Shown: positions 32,240 to 44,462, numbered from the stretch's first letter. The stretch is DNA of 64,000 nt from Isoetes taiwanensis (GCA_021234155.1 JAJEKV010000013.1:11024075-11088074), one strand, 5' to 3'. Notes: generated from the sequence alone by a model not told the origin. Numbers and translations are program-made.

Positions 32240-33700
32240 TTGACGGTTAAGCCGAGAATGGGTCCGTGCATAGAGATAGGGAATATTCATCCCGGGTCCC
32301 GCACAAACCACCTCAAGGATCTTACGCTTTTCTTTGGCAAGATAGGGGCAAGAAAAAATAATTCGGCGGGTATCGTCATCGACATGGAGGTCTCACACGA
32401 GAACAAGGATGACTTCCTCATCGGCGTTGAAGACACCATAGATCGGACTTTTTGTCCGTTATAAAGTTCCACTATCTAAGTACGAGCCATGTATGATGAA
32501 CGCAAGTATAAAAGGAAAGCCCATTCTTGCTTTCGCCGAAAAGGATGGGCGCTGGACTCATATGAAAGTTTAGGAGCGCCGGGCATCAAATCAAGCCCGA
32601 TATTTTGGATGGCTACTACATTTGTCGACAAGGTGGATATTAGAGCACAAACAGGAACAGGTCGAAGCAGCTTACGTTCCGCGAATCAGGGGCAAAAACC
32701 AACCTAAAGTGTCACGATACTAAGTGGCTTAAGTCTAGATACAAGAAAGGTGAGAAACAACCTAAGCAGGGGCAATTATAAATGGAGCCGATACAGCCGA
32801 TCAAGAAGGCGAGGACACCGCTAAGGCTATTCACCGTAGTAAAGGCGCCACTAAACTTATATTCGTTGGAATGAAGAGAACATCAAGGTCGCCCGATGCG
32901 AAAAGTAAGAGGACCAGCCGTCGAAGAGGAACCCCTAAAGCCGCATGGGAAAAAAGATTTAGGTGGTCCGGTCAAGAGCGCAAGCTGGACGGTTATCACG
33001 CGAGCCCAAAAAACGGAGAGCGAGTCCTTGTCTTCTTCTTCATCCGAAGAACCGGAGAGTAGCCGCGCGGATCGCGGAAGTTCACTCCATCCGTGGCGCG
33101 TCGCCACTCGAGAGCGGATATGAGTTGTCACAAAGCGCCATAGCAAAGCATCAAACAAACCGGAGAGAATCTACCCTCCGGGGTGGGCTTCGAGATTGAA
33201 GTCGATGTGTTCAAGATGCATAAAGCCCCGCAAATATGACTTGTAGGGTCATAAGTCCAGAGCACTTGACACTCTCTACTAATCGTTTATCGCCCATCGA
33301 TGCACCCTCCCCCGGCGATGATGCGTCGGCAGCTTCGATCCACCTGAGCAGGCGAGCAATCAAATGGAAGAAGAAGAATGGCATCTGCAAAATCTGCGTA
33401 TCATTGGATTGTTAATGGGCAACCATACACGACCACGGTTGCTCAAACGCTTGTCACACAAGCTTTGGCATGGCCTGAAAGGAAGCACTTGGCGTAACTC
33501 GATATTCTTTTTCTATGCCAAAAGGAAATGCCGAGTCCCGCGGCGAAATCTCACAAAGAATCCGAGCACGCTTAAATTAAGCCGTGAGAATAATGACATA
33601 ACAAAGAAGACTATACACGAGGAAGTATTTTTCAAGAAATTCAAGAGCCTTGTTGGGCATTCTACTGGAAGCCTAAGAAGGGCAAACGCTGGCATCTGGC
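32240..33700 (+). other. Degenerate coding-like sequence, unassigned
   Basis: Plus-strand frames here have protein-like composition: IVIDMEVSHENKDDFLIGVE near 32.37 kb, a Ser/Glu-rich linker with TESESLSSSSSEEPESS near 33.02 kb, and FYWKPKKGKRWHLA near 33.66 kb. Stops and frame changes are frequent and no family is recognised. It may be a second gene of the element that carries the DUF7869 protein, since it is divergent from it and within the same compositional block. Confidence 0.3.
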
Positions 33701-33804
33701 CGATTGAGCGTGTTCGTAGAAGTGCACTACCACCATTACCAGTTCTTCAAGCATTCACAAGTTCGAAATTGGGCGCCCGCCTACCTTTCAACACTCTTCT
33801 TTTC

Positions 33805-33821
33805 AAATTGGGGGCCAATTT
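33805..33821. repeat. AAATTGGGC palindrome
   Basis: Arms AAATTGG / CCAATTT around GGG. Three further decayed copies follow within 110 bp (AAATAGG...CCTATTT at 33835; AAAATTGAGCG...CCCCAATTC at 33867; GAAATTAAGTGGGGCCCAAT at 33905). Confidence 0.7.
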
Positions 33822-33929
33822 CTAGGACGGTACCAAATAGGGCCCGCCTATTTAGGAACGCCAGGAAAATTGAGCGCCCCCAATTCGAGTGTGTCGGATG
33901 ATCCGAAATTAAGTGGGGCCCAATTTGCG

Positions 33930-35065
33930 TCAACTAGTGCAAGCAAATTAAAATGATGTGTATGCGCCTTATCTCGCGCCTTCTTTGTCATCTGAGATTG
34001 GAAAGTCAGAAGCCGCAAACGATTAAGAAGTCAACTATGCGTGACTACGACTACTTTGTATATCTTGACGATTAAGTCGTGGAATATGTGCACCGGGTTG
34101 CCGGTTATTCTCTGAAAATACGGTTGAAGGATGAGAAGGGAGAAAACATTGAGGTGAAGGATAGGCTTAGACTTTTCACCAATAATTCCCGTCGCCCATT
34201 AAAGTCCATGCATCCTCTAGATCCGCAAAAAGTCTGCCAAAGGAGATCAAGGATGGCACCACATTCTGAAGGAAGCAAGAGTTATCTTGGGAGACGACTA
34301 TGAAAGTCGAGCCGAGAGCTGAAGAAGATGGAACAATGGAGCGGGCCCTTGTCGGATACATGAAGGAAGTGAAGAAACTTCCTTTTCAAGACATGGCTGC
34401 CTTGAGGCAAGCTCACCCCCCATATTCCTGGAAGAGAATCGATGCTTATGTTATTAAGCAGCATCGGATGGATGAAGGGCGCGAAAAGAGATGGAGAAGG
34501 AAAGCTTTCGAGTCCCTCTGACAAAGTAAGTAGACGCCTCTTCTAGAGCCCGGTTGAGGAGGGTGGCAAATCTTTCAAGTGTTTCCACGTTAGTCCGCGA
34601 GGTTTGTGCGTGGGCGTGGTAAACACCGGCCCGCTTCATTGGATGCGACTTCGGATATACGAAGAAAATGGCCAAGGAAGATTATGAAAAATTCCTTGAC
34701 CAGCTAAGCCGCGATGACGGACCAGCGGCTTTCTTGGGTAGCTATATTTATTACCCCGCATCTTCAATGAGTGCCTATCCGCCATGAAGACAATAGACGG
34801 TGGCAGCCGTGTTTGGGTTGGTTCCTACCAGGACCCCCCGGCCAGAACTGCGACTACCTCTAGAGTTCGAGAGTTGCAATGTCTTGTCCTGCTAATGTAT
34901 GTTGCCAGAGACGCAGCGGCTACGCCATCAGTACAGGAAATAAATATTTGCTTCGCCAATTCCGACCATCCAAAGCAATATGCTAAGTTTCCCAAGCATT
35001 TACGAGAAAAACAGGACATCGAAAAGAATTTGCCTGATCACGAGTGTGCAGCAGGTATGCATTTT
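33930..35065 (+). other. Degenerate coding-like sequence, unassigned
   Basis: Frames such as HRVAGYSLKIRLKDEKGENI (34.1 kb) and a Lys/Arg-rich segment with KEVKKLPFQDMAALRQAHPP (34.4 kb) look protein-derived but match no family I recognise. Interrupted by stops. Confidence 0.3.
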
Positions 35066-35087
35066 AAATTGGGCGCCCGCCCAATTT
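35066..35087. repeat. AAATTGGGC palindrome, best copy
   Basis: Perfect 10-bp arms AAATTGGGCG / CGCCCAATTT with a 2-base CC centre. Confidence 0.9.
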
Positions 35088-36111
35088 GCTTGTTGACTAT
35101 CAATGTTTCTAACATTTGTTTTCCGTGCAGCTTATTGGCTGTATCGACCTTGGTGCGACAAGGGTGCAGCAGGTGGGGGAGGAGTACTGGTGCAAAATCA
35201 GTTGGAAAGTAGGACGTGCACCTATCTAGTGCGTGTTGATGCCGAAGGGTTGCAATCGTTCTCGACTTCTTTTCGGTGGTGCTTTTTTAGCCGAAGGCAG
35301 CGCAGAAGGGCTATAAAACATTGTCTTTTGAGACAGCATTTGGAAGCTGGAAATTAAGCTTGTACGTATATTCGAAAAACTCAATGTCATGTTAGACGAA
35401 AAAAATCAAGAGCTCCTGCACTCTGTAAGATAAAAGAGGGAAAGAAGAAGGCCTCTACTTCCAAAAAATGCTCCTCACCTCGGCTTCCCCCTCGAGACAC
35501 CTTTGTCCGCTCTCGCTTACAACCATAAATGAAGTGCAATCAATTCGGAGACAGGACAAGAGCGCGATTCAAGTAGAGCTCAAAAGGGCGCTGCCCTAGG
35601 CTCTCGTGGATTTGGAACTATTTAGGAGAAGAAAACAACATCAACGCGACCGGGCGTGGACGGGACCTGGTGAATACTCAGACATGATTGAGGCTACCTC
35701 AAAGTTCGAGGAAGAGGTTGCTAGGGAGCCCGACTGGCGTTGTCATGGAAACACAGAAGGGGACAATCGATGGAGAGGATGTGGTCCCCAACACGATGAG
35801 CAACAAGATGTAGAGGAAGAGGTGGCGAATACGTAAGACAATCAAGGTGCACATGATGAGAATGAGGAACGGGGCCCAAGATTTTATGCAAAGAATGGAA
35901 TTGATCAAAGAGGCAAAGACAACAACCTCAAAATTTCAAAAAGATGTGAGAACCCAATAGGGATCATTAGGAAGATGTGCCTCCAGACGAATGAGCGACT
36001 TATGATTTGAAAATACGCGGAAATATGTTAATAACAATTGTTCATACTTCTTTTAAGAAATGATAACGTTGCACTCATTTCCTTGTCTTAAATTTCTCTA
36101 GTTTACTTTGC
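35088..36111 (+). other. Degenerate coding-like sequence, unassigned
   Basis: Around 35.6-35.96 kb the plus strand is rich in Glu/Arg/Gln codons and reads like a coiled-coil or gag-like tail (KFEEEVAREPDW). No family recognised. Confidence 0.3.
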
Positions 36112-36142
36112 TAACCAAATTGGGTGCCCGCCAATTTGGTTA
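36112..36142. repeat. AAATTGGGC palindrome with long arms
   Basis: Perfect 12-bp arms TAACCAAATTGG / CCAATTTGGTTA around GTGCCCG. A decayed copy (AAATTGGGCGTGGCTTCAAT) follows near 36.2 kb. Confidence 0.9.
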
Positions 36143-36760
36143 ACCCTTAAACTATAGCCTTTTATTAAATTTATTTGACTTAGCTATCCTCCAGATAAAT
36201 TGGGCGTGGCTTCAATTCTTGGCGAGTAAGCGCCATCAAACATGAAGTGAAGTGGAGCTGCGAAAACAAAGGAGATCAAAGAGCGCCCTCGTGAATTACT
36301 CGTGTGCGTTACGTTATATAATATTGACTATGCTTATTACATCCTTACAACATTATTATATCCTTGTCGGTACATTAACATATCCGAGTGTACAAAGAGT
36401 CACTGCGTCGTCAACGCCCGCCAAAGGCGTGCCATTTCTACTCAAGATCTGGCGTCGGGAAGCCAATATGGTGGACCACAACACGAGTGAGCTTCCGCAA
36501 TTACTCGCGAGTCCATCCGCTTTGGGCTGGAGCCATGGATCAAGACTAACACCGTCCATATAGCAATCGCAAATATCGTTATAACTCAAGTAGCACTTGA
36601 AGGATCGGATGTTCTCGGACGATCCTGCGGAAGCCATGAAGATGAATGCGAAGTGAGCCGCTTTTTATAGTCGTGAGAAATTATTGATGTCAATTATTGG
36701 CGTACATACTAGCGCCAGCAATGTAACCGTATAAGGTACACTGTCTGCCGACCCCCCTTG

Positions 36761-36776
36761 AATTGGGCGCCCAATT
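36761..36776. repeat. AAATTGGGC palindrome
   Basis: AATTGGGC and GCCCAATT meet directly with no loop (perfect 16-bp palindrome). A half copy, GGGCGCCCAATTTCA, follows at about 36816. Confidence 0.85.
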
Positions 36777-36789
36777 TCAGCGCATCATC

Positions 36790-38890
36790 GATATGAGCAT
36801 TCAAGGGGCAAAGGGGGCGCCCAATTTCACTCTTCAGACATGTTGGACAAGTTGCACATATAGAAGACAAGTTGTACTAATACTTTATCTCATAGATGAT
36901 TACAAATCTGATTACAACAAGATGACAAGCTGCTCATTTAGGGGGACTCTTCCGAGTCATTTTCACCGTGCACCCCAAATGATCTTCTATCATGTACATT
37001 TGATGCTCTCTATTCCATATCGGATGGATGATAACGTCGAAGGGATCGGGATAATGGCGAGGATTTAGAGCGATCGTGGTCATCCAGGGCTTCCATGGGT
37101 ATCTCTCGCCATGACGACTTGAAGTTTTCGTGATTCATCTTGCGCTTGATGGAATCACGCTCGGGGGAGAATGAGACCACATGGCTAGGCTAAGGCCAAA
37201 TTTGATGGTCAAAATTGTTTTGAGATATATTTATACCCACAATCATTATTGAAGGTATTGTGCGCGAAAAGATTATTGGATGTACACCGTATATACAACC
37301 AATAATGTTGCTACAAGAGTCATCAATAATTCCTTGGCTATAAATATAGCTGCATTCGACAAGACGGATTGAAGACATTCCTTACCATGTCATGCATCCA
37401 TCTTCACGAGCCCCATGTTGACACCCTTACTTGCCTTATGACCTATGACGATCTTTATGCTCAAGAAGTTGAAAGGGATCTCTCGATCCCTCAGGTCAGT
37501 ATGGTATAGCTCTTTGGTCGAAAAGAAAGACTCCCCGGCGGTATCATGTTACTATCCATATTGTGTGGGTTCGGAGCGAGGCTTTTGAGATTAATAGAAT
37601 CACCAATAATTACAATCTATGACTCATGTATTTCATAACTTTATATGATATGATGATGTAAATCTGTGTTGTGCATGATTACATTGTTATGTTTTATTTT
37701 GTTATCTTGGGTTCGATCTACGTTTTCTCGTTTTCCTTTTGCACGAAGAAGGAAAGTGGCTGCCTTCATTTTCTGAAAGTGGAAGCCTTCATGAAACTAC
37801 CTTGAGGGCCATCCGAGAGGGGCAAAGTCGGCGCGCCCGGTTTTACGGAGGAGACTATTCCCCGAAAGAAAATGGGCTGGGCGCCTCTTTCCTCCGAAGG
37901 AAAGTGGGCGGGTGCCCAATTTCCTCGGGAGGCCTCCATGAAATAAGATATTACTATTCCAGAAATTGCACGTCATTGGGATGTTCTCAATGTAGACAAA
38001 AACATTCTATTCACATATGAATGGAGTACATGGATGGATTACGTAGATAATAATATCAACTAAACAACATGCGCCGAAAAGCATTGGTTGAACAGAAAAG
38101 ACAATAGATAATAATAGATAATATTAAACATGGACGTTTCGGTCAATATCCGGTTCCACCGCAATTAGATCCCCAGTTGGAACTCGATATATGTCTTGTC
38201 GGCAATCTGAGATCCGGCCCGATCATCCAATTACGCCATCGGATAGGGAGTCTTTGAGGATGAGTTTCGCTACCAAAGCCACCGCAGCTTTTTTCCTTCT
38301 TGTAAAGCTTCTTAAACAACGACCGGAAAGTGTTGTGCAGCCAAACATCCTCCATTTTCAGCAACCTCTTGAGCTTACGCCGCCTGTAAATATGGCGTTT
38401 AAAGGAAATCAAGCGACCTTCGGCTCTACCACGCTAAGGTTATCCGAGCTCATCGCCATCCTTCATCAACTCTCCCGCGGCGAATGAGCTTCCCGAGTTG
38501 GCTTCTCATTTCTTCCATTACCATTTTGGTTTATCTGGATTCGCACCTCAACCTCGGTGATTGGCATGAGCTAATATTGGCTCGTGATATGGCCTTCGCA
38601 TTTCGCTCATTGTGAATCCATAGTCAAGCTGCGCTTTGGTTGGGACCATTCCGACTAGCACGAATATGAATCTACACTATGCAGATTTATGAATGCTGGC
38701 CGGCCGTGGGCGAGACCACCGCGTCTGAAGGCGCTTGGGCGAGACACAAACTTCGGTTGGCACTTTTGGGCTTTATAGATACAAGGCACGCCATCCCACC
38801 TACCACCGCACATTTCGAAAATTTGCATCATTCTACTAAATAAAACCCTTATTTTCTAAAAATCGGGTACATTTGGGAGTCATATGGACT
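36790..38890. other. No confident gene
   Basis: Short frames on both strands only. A further AAATTGGGC-type inverted box is at 37899-37924 (GGAAAGTGGGC / GCCCAATTTCC). The minus frame at 38143-38412 is Lys/Arg-rich and unassigned. Confidence 0.35.
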
Positions 38891-38959
38891 CAGCCAAAGT
38901 CCACAATTAATGAAATTATGCTTAAATGGAATGCTTGCTGCTTGGCCACTGGCCAACTG

Positions 38960-40170
38960 CTAGGAAAGACTCCCAAGAGAATCTTCTGACTGCACAGTGA
39001 AGACCCAAAGAGGGCTCTCACCCAAGACCAAGCTGCCCCTACCTCTCAGCATAGGACAAAGCGATTCAATGGTCTCTCGACGCCATGTTTCCGCTACCTG
39101 AGGCTTGAACCTGTGGGCTCGGACATCCACCCTGAGGCTACGGTGCAAGATTTGCCACAAAAGGGTACGGATTTTAGGAGGAGGCAATGTATTCCACGCC
39201 CACTTCCACATGGCGGGCCACTTACTCCCCGAAGCTTAAGCGACCACTTATCCGGCGGCAACGTGTCACTGCGGTCCCTTAGAAGCCCATAAGCCGATGC
39301 TACAAAATCGAGATGCATCAAGTCCACTATCGCGACTTCCAAACGCGATTGACTTGAGAAGACAACCGCAATGGAATAGCATTAGCAATTCTGGCCCAAG
39401 TCCGGTATGTCCCCGCCGGCCCGCCAAATCGCTCCCTAAAAACTCCCACGGTGCGGATGACCCTCCCAATACCCAGTCACGGGATGGATGTTACCCCGGC
39501 AATCCATCGACCGAGAAAGTACCGGGTGTAGGGAAGAGGCCAAGGGAGATGCGTAATCCAAGGGCACCCGTGAGAAAGGGCGATGAGGCTACCATACACC
39601 TGCTAGGTTCCAATGAAAAGAGAACCTTGACCACCTTCCGTGCCTTCGTGAGACCCTTAAGAAAAGGCGAAGCATGAGGGAATGGCCGCAAATCCTCAAA
39701 ACAAAGCCCACGGCAATCGAGCCGAATTGTTGGCTTCCTAAACACAATAGAGTGGCGGCGGCGCCAACAGAGCCAAACCTCGGGATTGTTGCTCCCGCAA
39801 CAACCGCCGGATGAATTTTGACACCAGCACCTTCGTGATGCAACGACACATCAAGCATACCTAAGCCCCCGCCTTTTGGGGCGCACACTTCCACCATGCG
39901 ACCTTCACCGTAGCCCCTCCTCATTTCCTCCCCAAACAAAATTGCGAATGGTATCATCCAACTCCTTAACCACACTTTCTGGCGCAAGTATGCAGGAGGC
40001 TGCATAAACATGAGTGCTACAGAGCACTGACTTGGCTACCAGAATCCTACCAGCCATGGTGAGTTTACTTCCCCTCCACCAATTCAGATGCTTATGAACA
40101 TTCCATCGGGTGAATAACCTGCACGTTTCTCAATAGGCTCTAAGATGTTGTGGGTTCATGGCCGATGTGT
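38960..40170 (-). mobile_element. LINE ORF2 fragment (RT C-terminus and zf-RVT)
   Basis: Minus frames in order read as follows. KLTMAGRILVAKSVLCSTHV then YAASCILAPESVVKELDDTI and RNFVWGG lie at 40.09-39.95 kb, the LINE RT block (L..AGR..L..SVL, Y, F.WG). APKGGGLGMLDVSLHHEGAG lies at 39.87 kb. WAWNTLPPPKIRTLLWQILH then RSLRVDVRAHRF and ETIESLCPML lie at 39.2-39.05 kb, the zf-RVT domain. Frames shift several times. No A-tail is seen, so the 3' end is missing or eroded. The 5' side runs directly into plus-strand chromovirus sequence at about 40.2 kb. Confidence 0.85.
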
Positions 40171-40339
40171 AGACCTGATTCAGAAGTCGGGTGTCAATCC
40201 CATGTTCATCACCTTCTGGTAATAGAGTATTGTGTCGCTCTAGCTTGACTTCGAGACAACTGTCGTATGACTTCAATGGTCAAGGAATAGGATCTTAAAT
40301 TGCCCAAGAAGGGTCCAATTTGCGTGTCATCTACAATGC

Positions 40340-41448
40340 AGCCCGTCGGCGGTTCCAAAGAGTCATGGGAGTTCATTTCCTTGGACTATGTCACAAATCT
40401 TCCGTCATCGAAAAGTTTTGATACCATTCTTACCTGGTGGATCGGTGTACTAAGATGACACATTCGTTCCATATGTACAACAACTATCCACAGCAAGGAT
40501 GCAACAGATCTAATTACGGGCAAAGTATTCAGATATCATAGTTTTCCAAATGATATTATTAGTGATCGTGGGCCGCAGTTCATCGTGAAGTTTTAGAAGC
40601 ACTTGCTCAAGCTGTTGAAGATATCTTGTAAACTCCCCTCGAGCTATCATTCCCAGGAGAGAGTTAAACATAAGGCACCAATAAAATGTTGAGCAATACC
40701 ATCAATACTTCATCAACTATTCACGGGATGATTTGATTGATTTCTTGCATTTTGCAGAGTTTGCTTACAATAATTCGATACATTTTTCTACCAGGTGTAC
40801 TCCCTTCTGTGTCAACACAGGTCATCATCCTCGCTAGACTATGTTTCAACATTTAGAATGTCTCTTGCAACCCTGCAGTAGCAGAGGATTGTCTAGTCTA
40901 ATTTCGAGGAACTCAAATTGAGCTTGCTCACCATTTACACAATGCCCACGCAACACACAAATTGATTGTAGATCATCATCGACTCGATTCCTCCCCAAAG
41001 GTACCCAATTTTGTTGGAGATCATGTATAATTGTTGCGACATAATGTAAAGGCAACCAGGCTTGGTTCATTCATGATTTCTTCCTTGATAAATGACATTG
41101 CTTTTCGTCTCAAGATCTCCCTTCACATATGCATCACCATCCAGTCTTTCACATCTCACTTTTGGAGACCTATGCTTCTAACTCAATTCCAGGTCAAGTT
41201 GTTCCTCCTCCACCTCTAGTTCAACACAGTGGTGGTCCAGAGTACAAGGTTTTGAACTCAAAGATCATGCATAACAAATTTTATTAACTTGTGGATTGGT
41301 TGGGTTATAGTTTGCACATCCAGTTATCGGACTTGAGAACCTGCTTGCTAATGCTCCAACATTTGTAGGGGATTTCCAACATCTGATAAGCCATGCCCCA
41401 ATTCATGCATCGTGACTCGTAGAACTCATTGTTGAAAAAGGGGGATAG
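40340..41448 (+). pseudogene. Ty3/gypsy chromovirus integrase and chromodomain, decayed
   Basis: Integrase core: SWEFISLDYVTNLPSSKSFD then TILT, later NDIISDRGPQFIVKF, showing the first two acidic residues of D-D-E; the Glu helix is degraded. After 41.0 kb come LLRHNVKATRLGSFMIS, NDIAFRLK and VFHVSLL-like remnants (SHFWRPM), the C-terminal integrase module. Then, across frames, GPEYKVL, FY.LVDWLGY and LENLLANAPTFVGDFQH, a chromodomain that targets insertion to heterochromatin. Multiple stops (for example TAG at the end of VKF). It ends in a polypurine tract at 41434-41446. Confidence 0.88.
41434..41448 (+). other. Polypurine tract
   Basis: GAAAAAGGGGGATAG directly before TGTCATTCC, the expected primer for plus-strand synthesis and LTR start. 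Confidence 0.7.
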
Positions 41449-41870
41449 TGTCATTCCTATATACTTATATATATATACAAGTATTTGTACCATGAGGGAG
41501 TGTATGAAGTCGAATGTACACACATTAGAAAGTATAACCCAAGTTTTGCCAACATTCTATTAAGACTGTCCAATATTCTAAAAACATCCCTAGATCCCTG
41601 TGCATTTCTCGTAGATTCCCTAAAATTCTACAAAGTTTCTCTTGGATTTCCTAAGATCCTACAAAGATTCCACATTATTCTACAGGGATTCACATGAATT
41701 TGTTTAAGAATCCCTAGATTCCCTTAAGATTCCCCTATATCTCCTTAGATTCCCTAAGGTTCCTTAAGAATACCCCAGGATTCTCATAAGATTCCCCTAT
41801 GTTTCCAAAGATTCTCCCAAGGTTCCTTAGATTCGCTTAGACTCTATGAAGATTCCCCTAGTGCGAGAGT
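41449..41870 (+). mobile_element. Start of 3' LTR with GATTC-repeat segment
   Basis: Begins TGTCATTCCTATATAC, then TATATATATACAAGTATTTG and TACCATGAGGGAG. From about 41560 it becomes an irregular array of short units built on AGATTCCCTA / AAGATTCC / AGGTTCC (spacing about 8-14 bp). The LTR's far end cannot be fixed because no 5' partner is in the window. The TACAAGTATTTGTA core recurs at 46.16 kb and, altered, at 59.64 kb. Confidence 0.6.
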
Positions 41871-41989
41871 TTTAGCGGACGCTCATGGAGTGCGAAGCTA
41901 GAACTTCGTAGAGAAGAAGGAAAGGAATAATTTTCCAAAGATTCTAGGCGCCCTTAGTTTAGAAAAAAAAAGGGTGGTGGAAGGAAAAC

Positions 41990-42245
41990 CAAATAGGTTG
42001 CCACGTAGTTCACATGACATCAAGCTCGTCCTCATGGTTAAAGATCGAAAGAAAACATGAAAAGAAAGCAAAATATAGCTTTGCCACGTTCCAAAGGTTT
42101 TTCTATAATAAAAGGAAAAAAATGTTGCCATGTAGTTACATCAAGCTCGTCCTCATGGTTAAAGTTTGAAAGAAAACTTGAAAAGAAAGCAAGATATGCT
42201 TGCCACGTTTCACATTAAGATTTTTATATTCTATATTAAAAGGCA
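41990..42245. repeat. About 125-bp tandem duplication
   Basis: Both units contain GTTGCCA.GTAGTT, CATCAAGCTCGTCCTCATGG, TTAAAG and GAAAAGAAAGCAA.ATA, then TTGCCACGTT and a TTTTCTAT/TTCTATATTAAAAG segment. Confidence 0.85.
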
Positions 42246-44462
42246 AAAAATGCATAAATTAATTACAATGCCACCTCAAAATCTATCAAACCATATATAA
42301 TGATACATCAAATTTCGAATTTTTATTTTTTCGACAGCTAATATTTCTGGGTTACGGTTCCTCGAGCAAAGGCCGACATCGTGTTTTTTTTTATTCTTTT
42401 TTTTTTCTTCGTGGTTCTCCGCTGCAATTCAAGTGCACGCTCTTGTGCCACATTTTCTTTTATCATTCTCCTCCGTCGAGCATGGCGGGCACCTTGCTTG
42501 CCGATATCAAATTCAAAGATTTTAAAAGGCAGCGCTATGTTTCTTCGAGAAGAGAAGAGCGGATTGAAATGGAAACTTGGCGGTCGCCGCCGTGTTCCGT
42601 GAGCGTGGGAACAAATCCGCCCACGGCCATAGCTAAGGTCTGCGATAGCTCCAGATGATGAATCCTCTCGCCAGTATGGCTCCTGCATTTTTGATTGCTA
42701 AGTAGACCATAGCTAAGGTCTGTTCTTATGCCACTTTTTCTTTTATCAAGGAATACTAAGACCTTAGCCATAGCTTCTTTTGCCAGCTCTAGGGTTCTGG
42801 ATGCATGCAAATTTTCGTGCGGACGGCTTCTTCTCTCAGCCTTGAGCTCCTCTTAGTCCTCTATTGCAAGGTGATCCGTCAAGTTCTGATAACTTCTATT
42901 GCAAATAGCTCGCCATAAACTACAGATTTCAAACTTCGAGGAAGCTTAGACTGTAGAAATCCGAAATCTGTGTTAATGGAGCAATAAATAGTTGAAATCG
43001 ATGTAGTGGAGAGCTGAAAGCTAAGGCTGGAATTAATTCAACAGGAAACAGATTTGGCTCTATTGTTGCCGTCTATTTGTCTAATTTGAATGCCCAGGAT
43101 GATAAAAATGATGAATGCAAGTATCCCCAATCTGTTCATTTTGGTTCTTTGTTTTCTATTTTTCCTGCTTTCGTTTGGTTCACAGAATTTTTGATTAAAT
43201 CCACTGCTTCATAGATTGCCCTATTATATCCCCCTCGTTCTTAAAGCCATTTTGATGTCATCTTTCAATAACGCCGAAAACCAATCAAGAAGCGGGATCT
43301 TTTTCATTTGCGGTTAAACATTCTCGCCATGTTGGAGCAAGTTCCAAGAGTTCTTTCGCAAGACGGTATATTAAACAAGTGTTTCAATTTCATGCCGATC
43401 CGTCAATTCAGAAATTCAAAGATTATAGTGACATTCATATTTATAACTTACTTTTGTATGAAATGTTTCCTGCTTTTTGCAGGTGTATTATGTGTATGGA
43501 TTCACGTTATTGGTCTTCCGATACTCATGATTGTAACTATCGCGTTTTTACAATAGTCGAAAATATTTCTTTTGAATGCCGAGAACTATCATTGGCGGTG
43601 GACATCGTTCTTTTCAAATTGCCTCAATCGCGAAGATATGTTTATCTTTATTCGATATATTATTACTATATGAAAACAAAAATGTCGGTTCTTTCGGACA
43701 AGCTTCTATTTTGGCTATCTGGCGATGTTTTGCATGGGATTGGGCATTCTTTGTGGTAAGAAGAGTTCATATATGAGTTTTGTTATCCATGTCGCAAGAA
43801 AAAATTTGATTCATATCTTCTTTGTTGCATTGTGGAATGCAGGTGTTATTGGATACTTGGGATCATCATGTTTTGTCCGGGCGGATATATAGAAACATAA
43901 AATGTGATTAACAAGTCGCATAATCGGTATTTCCTCCAATTATTTGTTATATTGATTTTATTTCCGTGGTTCTACTTTTTTAATCTGAAATCCAGGTTAT
44001 TTTTGACACATTAGGCATCTTCAGATCGATACTATTCCAACCCTTTTGACGGTTAAATGGCAAAGCTTGGGCTGCAATTAAGCCATGTGCATAGGAATGT
44101 TATTGGAAATATTAACATGGAAATAAACCGATGCACAAGGCTTGAAAGCTGATCTAGTTTTTATTTTTGTTGCTTGCTTAGAGCGTACCGAGGCCTTGAC
44201 TATTGTCTTCGATATTCTTTAAACAATCATGCTCACCTTTTTTGACTCGCTCGGCATATGCACGGCGAATGAGTGAGCGAGTTCATGACATACTACCTAT
44301 TTTTGTCAAAATGGCTTAAAATGCTTAAATCTTTAAGTTTGAATAGCTCTTTAGGGTTTATGTGTTTTATTATGTTCAAGACAAAAAAAAGTGCGACAGT
44401 AAATCAAAAATATATGGATCTGTGTACTATAGCCTTATGAATAATGGATTGGATAGGAAGAC
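42246..44462. other. Intergenic, no confident gene
   Basis: A short palindromic box, CATAGCTAAGGTCTG, occurs twice (42628, 42708) and inverted (ACCTTAGCCATAGCT at 42752). Frames at 43.3-43.8 kb (Ile/Phe/Cys-rich) are unassigned. Confidence 0.4.

Noticed and set aside
33364-33825. 153-codon plus ORF
   Set aside because: Composition (Lys/Arg/Phe-rich) and an overlapping frame with better protein texture suggest it is an off-frame reading of degraded coding sequence.
41449-41870. Telomere- or centromere-type satellite for the GATTC units
   Set aside because: Units are irregular, not a plant telomere heptamer, and sit inside an LTR context.
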